From: Myxococcales bacterium
GTDB taxonomy: Bacteria; Myxococcota_A; Polyangia; Polyangiales; Ga0077539
Direction of reading: 5' to 3'
Assembly (NCBI GenBank): GCA_016793325.1
Contig: JAEUKI010000052.1
Coordinates: forward strand, 744,001 to 808,000
Length of the DNA stretch: 64,000 bases
This document shows positions 1 to 9,258 of this stretch, piece by piece. The position numbers and the translations under genes are program-made. The notes under the pieces are model-generated. The model searched no databases and had not been told where the DNA came from. It worked only from the letters and a program-made list of their open reading frames with translations. Every line of letters starts with the position of its first letter. Position 1 is the first letter of the stretch.

Positions 1-848
1 TGTCCTACGAGCTCCGCGGCGCGCTGGCTGCGCTCCGCGCGGAGCTCAGCGAAGTGTCTGCGTTTCGTTCGGATCGCTGGTGGAAGAGCGTCGTGTCCGT
101 GCTGCGGACGGCCGCGCACGTCGACGGGCGCGCGCATGTTGTTCCCGATGACTTAGCGATCGTGGAGTCACTGTTCGAGGGGGACGACGACGCCACGCGA
201 GCTTCGGTGCGTCGGTGGGTGATCGAGCGCGCGCACGGTTCGCTGCACGACCTCGCCAAGCGCTTGACCGCTGCGCTCGAGACGCTCCGTCAAGCGGTGG
301 CCGCCGATCGCACGGCGCGCTCGCCGATGTGCGACGACGCGGGGCGCGCGCTCTACCGCACGCCGAGCGGCGCGACGACGATCGAACCGTCGCGCCGAGA
401 GCCTGCGCGGACGAGCGCCGGGGAGCAGCTCTACGTTCGACCGCGAAACGCTCCACGCGCGGGCGTCGATGACCACTTCACCTCCGCGCAGCTCTACGAG
501 CGGTTCTTCGTCGGTCGCGTCAGCGAGCTCAAGCGCCACACCGAGGACTCGGTGAACTACGCGTATCGCGACGTGCCCAACGAGCCGATGCTCGAGCAGC
601 TCGCGTTCGATGCAGCGCACATCGATGCGCGCGCCGAGTGGCTCGCGAGCATCGCGCTGCAGCTTCGTGACGCGCGATCGCAGTGCGAGCGTGTTCTCGA
701 GGGCGCGTCCGAGAGCCTCTGGCGTGGGCCCGTCCTCGCGGAGTCCGATCGGATGACCGCGAAGGCGTCGCTGCGCGCCTTCGACGAGCTCGTCGACGAG
801 ATCCGCGCCCTCCGCATCGCGATCGCATCGCTGCCGGTGCGAACGTGA
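1..848 (+). CDS. RavA-like MoxR AAA+ ATPase, C-terminal part (5' end outside window)
   Basis: The frame is open from base 3, so the gene begins upstream; the GTG at 54 is internal. About 281 residues are visible and contain no Walker motifs. The opening stretch (ELRGALAALRAEL, then FRSDRWWKSVVSVLRTAA and DGRAHVVPDDL) matches the lid and post-lid pattern of RavA/MoxR-type AAA+ proteins. The rest is helical, charged and unrecognised. Support comes from the next gene, which starts inside this stop codon (GTGA, 845-848) and has the ViaA-type fold that normally accompanies RavA. RavA-ViaA type pairs act as ATPase plus VWA adaptor in chaperone-like complex assembly. The assignment rests on the short lid match and on gene order. 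Confidence 0.55.
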   Translation, partial: SYELRGALAALRAELSEVSAFRSDRWWKSVVSVLRTAAHVDGRAHVVPDDLAIVESLFEGDDDATRASVRRWVIERAHGSLHDLAKRLTAALETLRQAVAADRTARSPMCDDAGRALYRTPSGATTIEPSRREPARTSAGEQLYVRPRNAPRAGVDDHFTSAQLYERFFVGRVSELKRHTEDSVNYAYRDVPNEPMLEQLAFDAAHIDARAEWLASIALQLRDARSQCERVLEGASESLWRGPVLAESDRMTAKASLRAFDELVDEIRALRIAIASLPVRT

Positions 849-2089
849 GGCGCTTCGAGCCGTGGATGGCGGACGCGGTCGCTCCCCGCGCGACCACGGG
901 TGATCCGGCGGTGGTGACCGAAGCGCTCGTTCGCATCGGAAGCGCGCTCGACCGAGGAACGATCGTCGGCTCGTCGCTGCTCCGCTGGCCCGAAGAGCCC
1001 CTGCGCTCAGCGATCCTCGGCGAGCTCGCTCGGCGCGCGATCGCAGAGCAAACCGTCGGCCGACCTGCCGCGTGCGCCGTCGTGTTGAACGACATCGTCG
1101 AGTGCGTCGAAGAGGCGTCGCTCGTCCGTCGGCGAATGTTGCGCGGCGAGAAGCAAGCGGCGGCGCTCAACGATGATGGAAACCGCTGGGCCATCACCGT
1201 CGACACGTTGTGGGAGTCGATGGCTGTGCGCGCGGTCGCCGTTCGTGCGGAAGAAGCGTGGGGTTCGACGAGCGCGCTTCGCCAACGCGAGCAAGCGATG
1301 ACGACGCGGCTGCTCGAGCTGGACCGCGGGATCACCGGAGCGATCGCGCAGTGGCGGACGATCACGGCGTTCGACGTTCCGAAGCTTGGCGACGCGGACG
1401 TGCGCCGACTCGAGCGCGACCTCGCGTTCGACCCAGTGCCTGCGGCGCCGATCGCGCATCCGACGATGGCGCGGCAATCGAGCGCAGCGTCGTTCGATCC
1501 GTCGATCGCGCAGGCGCGCGTGCGATCGCGAAAGCGCTCGGTCGAAGCGTGGGCGCGGCGCTCGGTCGAGTTCGAGGGACCTCCGCGGGAGCTCGTCGCG
1601 GCGCGGAGCGGTCCTGTGTTTGTGTGCGTCGAGCGTCCGCCGGGAGCGCAGTCGGAGCCCGACCAGGTCGTCGCGTCGCTCGCGTGGATCGGCTGCGCGA
1701 TCGGTGTTCTCCGCGGTCGTCGCGTGCTCCTCGTGACGTGCGACGAGGCGCCGTCTTCGATCGAGATTCGCGCAGAGACCCCCGTGCGAGCGATCACGCA
1801 CGCGATCTCGAAGACGCCGCGCTCGAGCGCGATCGGCGCCGTGGAGTGGGCGACGCGCGAATGCGAGCGGCTCGCGGGGCCGTGCGATGTGCTCATGGTG
1901 ACGCCGAAGCTCTGGATCTCGAGCGACTCGGCCGTCGAAGAGCTGCGGCCTCTGCACGAGCGAATCGCGGCGCGGCGCGCGCGGCTGCGGCTGCTGCGGC
2001 CGTCGAAGGGCGCGCTCCTGCCGATCGGATACGATTTCGACGCGGTGTACTCGATCCCGATCGACGGCGTTCTTCCTCCGTCCGCGTGA
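845..2089 (+). CDS. ViaA-like VWA-fold protein with degenerate MIDAS
   Basis: The protein has 414 residues from the GTG that overlaps the preceding stop; ATG 866 is a weaker alternative. The N-terminal two thirds are helical. The last ~160 residues follow the ViaA layout: a strand 'GPVFVCV', a helix, a strand 'RVLLVTC', a later strand 'CDVLMVTPKLW' and a closing 'YDFDAVYSI'. ViaA-type VWA domains carry a metal site, with DxSxS after the first strand. Here that position reads ERPPGA, and neither the downstream Thr loop nor the Asp after the late strand is visible. I infer a VWA fold that no longer binds metal in the usual way. Translational coupling makes it the likely partner of the upstream ATPase. 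Confidence 0.55.
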   Translation: MRRFEPWMADAVAPRATTGDPAVVTEALVRIGSALDRGTIVGSSLLRWPEEPLRSAILGELARRAIAEQTVGRPAACAVVLNDIVECVEEASLVRRRMLRGEKQAAALNDDGNRWAITVDTLWESMAVRAVAVRAEEAWGSTSALRQREQAMTTRLLELDRGITGAIAQWRTITAFDVPKLGDADVRRLERDLAFDPVPAAPIAHPTMARQSSAASFDPSIAQARVRSRKRSVEAWARRSVEFEGPPRELVAARSGPVFVCVERPPGAQSEPDQVVASLAWIGCAIGVLRGRRVLLVTCDEAPSSIEIRAETPVRAITHAISKTPRSSAIGAVEWATRECERLAGPCDVLMVTPKLWISSDSAVEELRPLHERIAARRARLRLLRPSKGALLPIGYDFDAVYSIPIDGVLPPSA

Positions 2090-2150
2090 GCGACGACCGC
2101 AGGAGCTCCTTGCCTCTAGCCTGAGCACCCGTACAGTCTCCGGCTGACCG

Positions 2151-4538
2151 ATGCCCAAAGCCCCATGGGAGCGCGATCGCGGAGTCGAGCATGTCGTCGA
2201 GCATTGGCTCGCGCGCGGCGAGGTGTCCGACTGCCTGTCCGCGCACGAGCACTATCCGGCGCGGACCGCGAAGACCGCGGCGATCCCCGCGGGGCTTCAC
2301 GGGTCGCTCCGCGACGCGCTCTCGCGACGCGGGATCACCTCGCTCTACTCGCACCAAGCCGAGGCGGTCTCGAGCGCCCTCGCCCGCAAGCACACGATCA
2401 TCGCGACCCCGACGGCGTCGGGAAAATCGCTCTGCTACCACCTCCCGGTCGCCGACGCGCTCGCGCGAAATCCCAACGCGCGGGCGCTGTATCTATTTCC
2501 GACGAAGGCGCTCTCGCGCGATCAAGAGCTGTCGATTCGCGCGCTGCTCGACGACGCGGGGATCGCTCGAACGGCGGTCACGTTCGACGGTGACACGGCG
2601 GGCGACGCGCGTCGCGCGGCCAAGGCGAAGGGCGGCGTCATTGTGTCCAACCCCGACATGCTCCACGCGGGGATCCTTCCGCATCACGCGACGTGGGCCG
2701 GGGCGCTCTCGGCGCTCGAATACGTGGTCGTCGACGAGCTGCACACGTACAAGGGCGTGCTCGGGTCGCACCTCGCGCACGTCCTGCGGCGACTGCAGCG
2801 CGTGGCGCGATTTCACGGCTCGAATCCCACGTTCATCTGCGCGTCGGCCACCATCGGAAACCCGCGCGAGCACGCCGCGAGGCTGATCGGCGTCGACCCC
2901 GAGTCGATCACGCTGGTGGGAGACTCCGGCGCGCCGAGCGGCGATCGACGCGTGCTGCTCTACAACCCGCCGGTGGTCAACGCGGACCTCGGGATTCGCC
3001 AGAGCTACCTGAAGGCCGCGGTGAAGCTCACGAGCGACCTCGTCCGCGCCGACGTGAGCACGATCTTGTTCGGCGCCTCGCGCACGAACGTCGAAGTCAT
3101 GCTGCGGTACGTGCGGAGCGCGCTGTCGAAGGACGACGTTCCCCAAGAGTGGATTCAGGCGTATCGCGGCGGGTATCTGCCCGAGACGCGGCGGCGGATC
3201 GAGCGCGGGCTCCGCGAGGGCGCGATCAAGTGCGTCGTCGCGACCAACGCGCTCGAGCTCGGGATCGACGTGGGCGAGCTCGACGCGGTCGTGTGCGCTG
3301 GATACCCAGGGTCCGTTGCGGCGACGTGGCAGCGCTTCGGTCGCGCGGGGCGCCGGCAGGCTCCGTCGGTCGCGGTCCTGGTCGCGTCATCCAACCCGAT
3401 CGATCAGTACTTGGCGCGCGAGCCTCGGTACCTGTTCGGGCGCTCTGCGGAAGAGGCGCGCATCGACCCGGACAACGTCGAGATCTTCGTGCAGCACTTG
3501 AAGTGCGCGAGCTTCGAGCTCCCGTTTGCGACGGATGAGGCATACGCGGACGTCGCGCAGGACGTCACGCAAGACGCCCTCGCCTACCTCGCGCGCAACG
3601 GCGTGCTCCACAAGAGCGGAACGCGTTGGCACTGGATCGCGGACCAGTATCCGGCCCAGAGCGTGGGCCTGCGTTCGACGGGCATGGACAACTTCGTCGT
3701 GATCGACGTCGAGCGCTCACAAGCGATCGGCGAGGTCGACTGGAAGGGCGCGCACACGTCGCTCTTCGAGCAAGCGATCTACCAGCTCGAGGCGGACACG
3801 TATCAAGTCGAGCGGCTCGACTACGACAACCGCAAGGCGTTCGTGCGCAAGGTCGACGCGGACTACTTCACGGACGCGTCGACGGCGGTGTCCGTGAGCG
3901 TGCTCGACGAGAGCGAGCGCGGGTCTGTGTTCGCGCTTCCTGAAAACGTGTGCGCGCTCGGCGAGGTCGAGGTCACCGAGCGCGTCACGGGCTTCAAGAA
4001 AGTGAAGTTCTTCACGCACGAGAACCTCGGCTACGGTGACGTGCGCCTGCCCGAGGTGCGCATGCAAACGAGCGCGTTCTGGCTGACGTTTCCCGAGGAG
4101 CGCGTGCAGGCGCTCGCCGCGGTCGAAGACGGGATCGGCCGCGTTCGAGGCCGAAGCGCGGTGCTCGACGGCATTCGCGGCGTGGCCCACGCGCTCGAGG
4201 CCGTCACGTCGCTCGCGCTCATGTGCGACCCGCGCGACCTCGGGTACACGCTCGGCGACAAGAGCGACGGGACCTCGAGGCCCATGAAAAGTGGTGCGCC
4301 GGGGTTCGACCCGACGATCTTCTTCTTCGACAACGCCGCTGGCGGCGTGGGTCTCTCTGCGCGCGCGTACGAGCTGCGCGAGAACCTCCTCGTCCAATCG
4401 CGAGAGCTCATCGAGAGCTGCGCGTGCGTCGAGGGCTGCCCGGCCTGTGTTTCTCCTGGCGAAGGACGCGGGTTTGCGTCGCGCAAAGAAGTGGCGCTCG
4501 AGCTGCTGCGGGACGTGGGCGTTCCGCGAAGGCACTGA
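2151..4538 (+). CDS. mrfA: MrfA-type DEAD/DEAH helicase with DUF1998 domain
   Basis: The protein has 795 residues. Superfamily 2 helicase motifs appear in order: Q-like motif YSHQAEA (~66-72), Walker A TPTASGKS (~86-93), DELH (195-198), SAT (CASATIG) and motif VI (QRFGRAGRR). The C-terminal DUF1998 region ends in a metal-binding Cys cluster C757, C759, C763, C766. Bacillus MrfA (YprA) has this arrangement and unwinds DNA 3'-5' in a mitomycin-C lesion repair route separate from UvrABC. The next gene, four bases downstream, encodes the matching MrfB-like exonuclease, so the pair is conserved as a unit. The ATG at 2151 agrees with the family's N-terminus. No SOS box was recognised upstream. Confidence 0.85.
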   Translation: MPKAPWERDRGVEHVVEHWLARGEVSDCLSAHEHYPARTAKTAAIPAGLHGSLRDALSRRGITSLYSHQAEAVSSALARKHTIIATPTASGKSLCYHLPVADALARNPNARALYLFPTKALSRDQELSIRALLDDAGIARTAVTFDGDTAGDARRAAKAKGGVIVSNPDMLHAGILPHHATWAGALSALEYVVVDELHTYKGVLGSHLAHVLRRLQRVARFHGSNPTFICASATIGNPREHAARLIGVDPESITLVGDSGAPSGDRRVLLYNPPVVNADLGIRQSYLKAAVKLTSDLVRADVSTILFGASRTNVEVMLRYVRSALSKDDVPQEWIQAYRGGYLPETRRRIERGLREGAIKCVVATNALELGIDVGELDAVVCAGYPGSVAATWQRFGRAGRRQAPSVAVLVASSNPIDQYLAREPRYLFGRSAEEARIDPDNVEIFVQHLKCASFELPFATDEAYADVAQDVTQDALAYLARNGVLHKSGTRWHWIADQYPAQSVGLRSTGMDNFVVIDVERSQAIGEVDWKGAHTSLFEQAIYQLEADTYQVERLDYDNRKAFVRKVDADYFTDASTAVSVSVLDESERGSVFALPENVCALGEVEVTERVTGFKKVKFFTHENLGYGDVRLPEVRMQTSAFWLTFPEERVQALAAVEDGIGRVRGRSAVLDGIRGVAHALEAVTSLALMCDPRDLGYTLGDKSDGTSRPMKSGAPGFDPTIFFFDNAAGGVGLSARAYELRENLLVQSRELIESCACVEGCPACVSPGEGRGFASRKEVALELLRDVGVPRRH

Positions 4539-4542
4539 GGTC

Positions 4543-5940
4543 GTGAGCAACCTTCGAAAGCGACTGCAACGGCTCGCGAACGCGACGGAGCCAACCGAGG
4601 CCGAGAGCTCTGCGGAGCCCGGACCGGCGACGCGGCGCGTGATCGATCGAGAGCCCGAGCTGCCGATCGCGCTCGAGGCGAAGGACGAGGCGCAAGAGGC
4701 TCGACGACGACGCATCGACGAGCTTCGCGAGCGTGTTCGCGCGCTCGCTGAGAAGCCGAGCAAGCGGAGCGAGCGAGCGACGCGCGAGGCGAAAGAAGCG
4801 GCGCTGTCCGAGCTGCCCTTCATCCGCCACGAGCGCGTCGACGGCGCGGTCGATGTGCGCACGCGCGTGTACGACGTCACGGCGAGGCACGGGCACGTTC
4901 CCTTGAAGGCGGCGCTCGACGCGGTGGGCGCGAGCGTCGCGACGCTGGCGATCGATCGCGGGCTGAGTGACTTCGATCCGACGCGCGCCCTGTTTCTCGA
5001 CACCGAGACCACGGGCCTGTCGGGCGGCACGGGAATGATGGCGTTTCTCGTGGGCGCGGGCCGCTTCGAGAACGGGCAGTTCGTCGTCGAGCAGTGGTTC
5101 TTGCGCGAGCCATCGGAGGAGCCCGCGCTGCTCCTCGCGCTGCGCGAGCGCATCGAGAGCGCGACGTCGATCGTGTCGTTCAACGGAAAGGCCTTCGACC
5201 TCCCGCTGCTGCGCGCGCGGTACGTGATGAACCGCCTCGGCGCGCCGCCGTCGCCGCCGCACTTCGACCTCGTGCACGTCGCGCGGAGGATCTACGGCGA
5301 CCGCATGCGCGAGTGTCGCCTCGTGCACCTCGAGCGAGACGTGCTGGGGTTCGTGCGCGAGGGAGACGTCCACGGCTCGGAGATCCCGGCGCGGTACTCG
5401 GAGTTTCTTCGCCGTGGAAATGCCGCGGGGCTCGTCCCTGTCATCGAGCACAATTTGTGGGACGTGATCGCGATGGCGGCGCTCGTCGGCGAGCTCGTGG
5501 CGCGCGCGAGCGGCGGAGACGCGCTCGGTCGCTTCGAGGCGAGCGACATGGCGGGCCTCGCGAAGACCGCGCTGCGCGCGGGAGATCACTCGCTCGCGAT
5601 CGCGATGGCGGGAGACGCGCTGGCGCACGGTCGCTCGGTGGGCGAGCGCGCGGTCGTCTCTCGCGCCGGCGCTGTCGCTGCGCGGGCGCATCGAAAGCGC
5701 GGCGAACACGCGTTGTCGCGCGAGGCGCTCTTGAAGGTCATCGAGAGCGCGCCGGACGACGCCCACGCGCACCTCGAGCTCAGCAAGATCTACGAGCACA
5801 AGTACCGAGACTCGTTTCGGGCGCTCGAGCACGCGCGGCGCGCGATCGGCGCGGAGAAAGACGAGTCGCTCGCGAAGCGCCTCGCGCGGCTCGAGTCGCG
5901 GCTTCGAACGAGCACGCTCAAGCTGCCGGGCATCGATTGA
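4543..5940 (+). CDS. mrfB: MrfB-like DEDD exonuclease with TPR tail
   Basis: The protein has 465 residues from GTG 4543, four bases after mrfA; the open frame extends upstream but would overlap mrfA. Residues 1-90 are charged and probably linker. The RNase-H-like exonuclease domain starts at FLDTETTG, giving the first acidic pair D153/E155. It continues through SFNGKAFDLPLL (Asp of Exo II) and HNLWDVIAMAAL (Exo III). The C-terminal ~100 residues are TPR-like helices (AHLELSKIYEHKY). YprB/MrfB has the same exonuclease plus TPR order and works with MrfA in mitomycin-C damage removal. Spacing implies one mRNA and balanced expression. Confidence 0.8.
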   Translation: MSNLRKRLQRLANATEPTEAESSAEPGPATRRVIDREPELPIALEAKDEAQEARRRRIDELRERVRALAEKPSKRSERATREAKEAALSELPFIRHERVDGAVDVRTRVYDVTARHGHVPLKAALDAVGASVATLAIDRGLSDFDPTRALFLDTETTGLSGGTGMMAFLVGAGRFENGQFVVEQWFLREPSEEPALLLALRERIESATSIVSFNGKAFDLPLLRARYVMNRLGAPPSPPHFDLVHVARRIYGDRMRECRLVHLERDVLGFVREGDVHGSEIPARYSEFLRRGNAAGLVPVIEHNLWDVIAMAALVGELVARASGGDALGRFEASDMAGLAKTALRAGDHSLAIAMAGDALAHGRSVGERAVVSRAGAVAARAHRKRGEHALSREALLKVIESAPDDAHAHLELSKIYEHKYRDSFRALEHARRAIGAEKDESLAKRLARLESRLRTSTLKLPGID

Positions 5941-5958
5941 GCGCGGCGCGAAGCGCTC

Positions 5959-8148
5959 TCACCGCCACTGAATGATCGGGACGATCGAGGCGCGCTCGTC
6001 GGTGAACGCGCGCAAGCCGCGCGGGTCGGGCAAGCGAATCCACTGCGAATCGAGCGGCGCGAGCGAGCGCTCGTCGCGCGCGATGACGACCCAGGTGGGC
6101 TTGTTTCCGCGGCCGGTGAGCCCGTTGGCGTCGGCGTTGATCCGCGCGGCGACCCGGGCGTCGGCGACGAGCGCCGCGACGGCGCGCGGCAGGTCGAGCG
6201 CGTGGTTGGAGACGTGGAGCAGCACCCATCCGTCGGGTTCGAGCGCGCGCAACGCGAGCGCGAGCGATTCGCGCGTGAGCAAGTGGAGCGGGACCGAGTC
6301 CGAGTTGAACGCGTCCACGACGACGAGCGAGCGCGAGCGTTGGGGCTGCTCGCGCAGCGCGAGACGACCGTCGCCCACGACGAGCTCGGGTTCGCGTCGG
6401 AGCGGGTTCGACGACAAGAACGTGAACCACCGAGGATCCCTCGCGATCCGCACGATTTCGGGGTCGATCTCGACGAAGGTCCAGCGCTCGGCCGGCCGCG
6501 CGAAGCACACGATCGAGCCCGCGCCGAGCCCGATCGCGAGCACCGATCGCGTCTCGAACGCGCGGCGACGCGCGGCGATCGCGCGCCCGAGGGGGCCGTC
6601 GCGAAAGTAGTACGCGCGGGGCTCGCACTGGCCGCGTTGGGCGCGGCGCTCGATCCCGTGGATGGTGGTTCCGTGAACGAGGACGGTGAAGGCTCCGCGC
6701 TGTTCGCTCGCGACGCGAAGCGCTCCGAAGTAGCTCCGCGTGCGAACGAGCGTCGTCCCGGAGCTCGACTCGAACACCGAAGCCGCGAGCGCAAAGAGCA
6801 CCATCGCCGCGGTGAACACGCGCGTTCGTGTGGTGGCTCGCGTGGCGAGCAGGATCGCTGGGCCGTACGCGGCTGCGACGATCTTCGCGTCCACGGTGAT
6901 CCCCTTCGCTCGGACGAGCGCGACGACGACGAGCACCCAGGCGGCGGGCGCGATCGCGCGCACAGCGTCGTCGCGGATCGTGGACTCGCTGTCTGTTCGG
7001 TCCCGCGTCGCGAGCGCCGAGAGCGCGATCGCGAGCGGGAGTTCCCACAGGTCTGGGAGCAAGAGGGTCGGAGCGATCCCGAACACGAGCGTCCCCAGCG
7101 CGCCGCCGACGGCGATCACGAGATAGAAGCGCTCGAGCGAGCGAGCGCCGGGCGCGGACGCGGCGAGCTTACAGTGAAACGCGAACGACGCGAGCGCGAG
7201 CAGCGCGAGGTTGAGCGCGAGCACGAGCGCGAAGGGACTCGAGAGCCGACGCGCGCTGATCGGAAGGAGCACGAGCGAGACGATCGCGAGCGCGCGGACG
7301 ACCCAATCGGGCGCGAGCTTTCCGCGACGGAAGGCGGCGACGAAGGTGAGCAAATACGTCGCGAGCGGCGCGACCCAGAGCAGCGGAACGCCAGGCAAAT
7401 CACTGGCGATCGACGCGCTCGTCGTGGCGAGCAGCGCGGAGGGGACCGCCGCGGACACGAGCCACGCGAGGGTTGTGCTTCTCTCGCGAGGGGCGCTTTC
7501 GTCGGCTCGGTCGCTGGTCGGGTCGTGTTGCGCTTGGATTTCTGCGCGGGGATTTGCGGCGTTCTTCAGCGACCACGCGCCGAGCGAAAGGACCGCGGTC
7601 GCGACGACGGCGTACGCGGCGCGCAGCGCTACGCCTTGCGACGAGAGCGCGACGAACGGCTCGATCAACAACGGATACGCGAGGAGCCCGGCGGTCGAGC
7701 CAGCGTTGCTCGCGGCGTAGAGGCGGTAGGGCTCTTGTCCCGTCGCGCGCGCGAAGTACCGCTGGAGCGCGGGCGCGACGGTCGAGAGCGCGACGAACGG
7801 AAGCCCGACGGTCGTCGCGAGAAAGCCGAGCGTCGCGAGCACGGGCGACGTGAAGTGATCGAGCGTTCGGGCGCGCTCGACGAGGTCGAAGCGCGCGAGC
7901 GCGAAGGGAGCGGCCAGCAGCGCGCCGTGCGCGACGAGGCGCGTTCGTTCGAAGTGCGCGCGCGAGAGCGCGAACTGCGCTGCGTACCCAGCGAGGAGCG
8001 CGAGCTGAAAGAAGAGCAGGCACGTCGTCCACACGCTCGCCACGCCGCCGAGCGCGGGCTGAAGCGCCTTGGCGGCCATCGGTTCGATCGCGAACGAGAG
8101 GGCGGCGGCGACGAAGAGCGTGAGGCCGAAGGCCCACCGTGCGGTCAA
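5959..8148 (-). CDS. Membrane-anchored spermidine synthase-like protein
   Basis: The protein has 729 residues from TTG 8148, which overlaps the upstream stop (TTGA, 8148-8145). The first ~450 residues form about a dozen hydrophobic helices, including the MFS-like start FAIEPMAAKALQPALGG. The C-terminal ~230 residues are a Rossmann methyltransferase-type fold: SAM-site glycines AIGLGAGS, acidic EIDPEIV, and a VVDAFNSDSVP loop in the active-site position of spermidine synthases. Fused MFS/spermidine-synthase-like proteins are common in Proteobacteria and Myxococcota, but their substrate is mostly unproven. I would not claim polyamine synthesis. The TTG start and coupling suggest it is made together with the upstream kinase-like protein. 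Confidence 0.75.
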   Translation of the reverse strand: MTARWAFGLTLFVAAALSFAIEPMAAKALQPALGGVASVWTTCLLFFQLALLAGYAAQFALSRAHFERTRLVAHGALLAAPFALARFDLVERARTLDHFTSPVLATLGFLATTVGLPFVALSTVAPALQRYFARATGQEPYRLYAASNAGSTAGLLAYPLLIEPFVALSSQGVALRAAYAVVATAVLSLGAWSLKNAANPRAEIQAQHDPTSDRADESAPRERSTTLAWLVSAAVPSALLATTSASIASDLPGVPLLWVAPLATYLLTFVAAFRRGKLAPDWVVRALAIVSLVLLPISARRLSSPFALVLALNLALLALASFAFHCKLAASAPGARSLERFYLVIAVGGALGTLVFGIAPTLLLPDLWELPLAIALSALATRDRTDSESTIRDDAVRAIAPAAWVLVVVALVRAKGITVDAKIVAAAYGPAILLATRATTRTRVFTAAMVLFALAASVFESSSGTTLVRTRSYFGALRVASEQRGAFTVLVHGTTIHGIERRAQRGQCEPRAYYFRDGPLGRAIAARRRAFETRSVLAIGLGAGSIVCFARPAERWTFVEIDPEIVRIARDPRWFTFLSSNPLRREPELVVGDGRLALREQPQRSRSLVVVDAFNSDSVPLHLLTRESLALALRALEPDGWVLLHVSNHALDLPRAVAALVADARVAARINADANGLTGRGNKPTWVVIARDERSLAPLDSQWIRLPDPRGLRAFTDERASIVPIIQWR

Positions 8149-9140
8149 CGGAGGATCCCCGACGAGCGCGCGCCGAACACGACGAGCCGGGTGCCCTTCG
8201 ACGCGTCGCTCTCGAAGCGAAATCGCTCGCGCGAGTCGAGCGCCTCCGCGAGCCCGACGAGCGCTTCGTTGCGTCCTCGCGTGGCCGAGGGCGACGCACG
8301 GCGGGCGGCGCGCCACACGTTTTCGAGCTCGATCCGCCGCGAGGGAACGTAGATCTCGAGCCGCAGCGTCTCTCCGCCCTCGCCCTCGCAGCGCACGCTC
8401 GCCTCGGGAATCGCTCCGTTCGCGCTGCCCTTGAGCCCGGCGCCCGTGAGCGCCGCGAGCGCGATCGAGACCGAGACGATCGCGCGACAGTCGCCGATCG
8501 GCCCCACGCGGGACTCTGGCGAGACGACTCGCTCGATCCGATCGCGTTCGTCGCCGAGCGCGGCCACGGAGAGACGGAGCCAGAGCTCGCTGTTGACGGT
8601 GGGCTGCTGCGCGTGGCTCGACAAAATCTGCGCGATTTGCGCGCGATCTGCGGCGATCGTCACGGACTCGCGGCAGAGCTGGACCGTGTCTAGCAGCATG
8701 GGGACGCGCGCGGGGCGATCGCTCTCGGCGGCGACGCGGAGCTCGCGCTCGGCCGAACCGAGCAAGAGCGACTGCGCGCCGAGCGCGTTCTTCAAGTCGT
8801 GGAGCAGCGTCGCGACGAGCACGGAGTCGAGCGGTCGCGCGGCCGGGTCCCAGCGGCGAAGCTCTTCGGGAAAATCGACGATTCTTCGCGTCTCGATCGC
8901 GTCGCCACGCAGCAGGTCGACCTCCACGCCGCGCGGCTCGGTCTCGTCGCGGTCCCACGTCGATTCGATGATCACGAAGGATCGCGCGTCGTCGCTCGAG
9001 AGCGGAGCCTCGCGGACGCGCGACGAGAGCGCACGGACGGCGTTGTTCCACGGGGGGCGCTCGAAGAGGCGCGCTTCGTCCGCGTGATTACTGCGGCGAA
9101 TCGCGTCGAGCCACTGCGAGCGCAAGTCGGTGTCGTCCAT
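8145..9140 (-). CDS. Histidine-kinase-like protein with DHp H-box but degenerate ATPase
   Basis: The protein has 331 residues from ATG 9140. A clear phosphoacceptor box, TLLHDLKNALG with His114, identifies a DHp helix of the HDLKN class. The following region has the size and end of a GHKL domain (ASKGTRLVVFG resembles the last strand). The N-box asparagine and the DxGxG loop are not visible; IALAALTGAG stands where NLLxNA is expected. I infer phosphotransfer or dimerisation without intrinsic kinase activity. There is no transmembrane segment and no response regulator nearby. It is transcribed away from thiC and coupled to the membrane protein downstream. Confidence 0.6.
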   Translation of the reverse strand: MDDTDLRSQWLDAIRRSNHADEARLFERPPWNNAVRALSSRVREAPLSSDDARSFVIIESTWDRDETEPRGVEVDLLRGDAIETRRIVDFPEELRRWDPAARPLDSVLVATLLHDLKNALGAQSLLLGSAERELRVAAESDRPARVPMLLDTVQLCRESVTIAADRAQIAQILSSHAQQPTVNSELWLRLSVAALGDERDRIERVVSPESRVGPIGDCRAIVSVSIALAALTGAGLKGSANGAIPEASVRCEGEGGETLRLEIYVPSRRIELENVWRAARRASPSATRGRNEALVGLAEALDSRERFRFESDASKGTRLVVFGARSSGILR

Positions 9141-9258
9141 CAGCGGGGAGTCTCGAAATTGGCGGGTCTCGCCGACAACTGTACGACGGGTTGTGCCCGT
9201 TGCGCGTGTCCGCGCTTGCCGTCGGCGCGCGAATGCCTCACCGTCCGTCACCGTTTCG

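Noticed and set aside
9141..9258. TPP riboswitch upstream of thiC
   Set aside because: I looked for the conserved CTGAGA and downstream core elements and did not find them.
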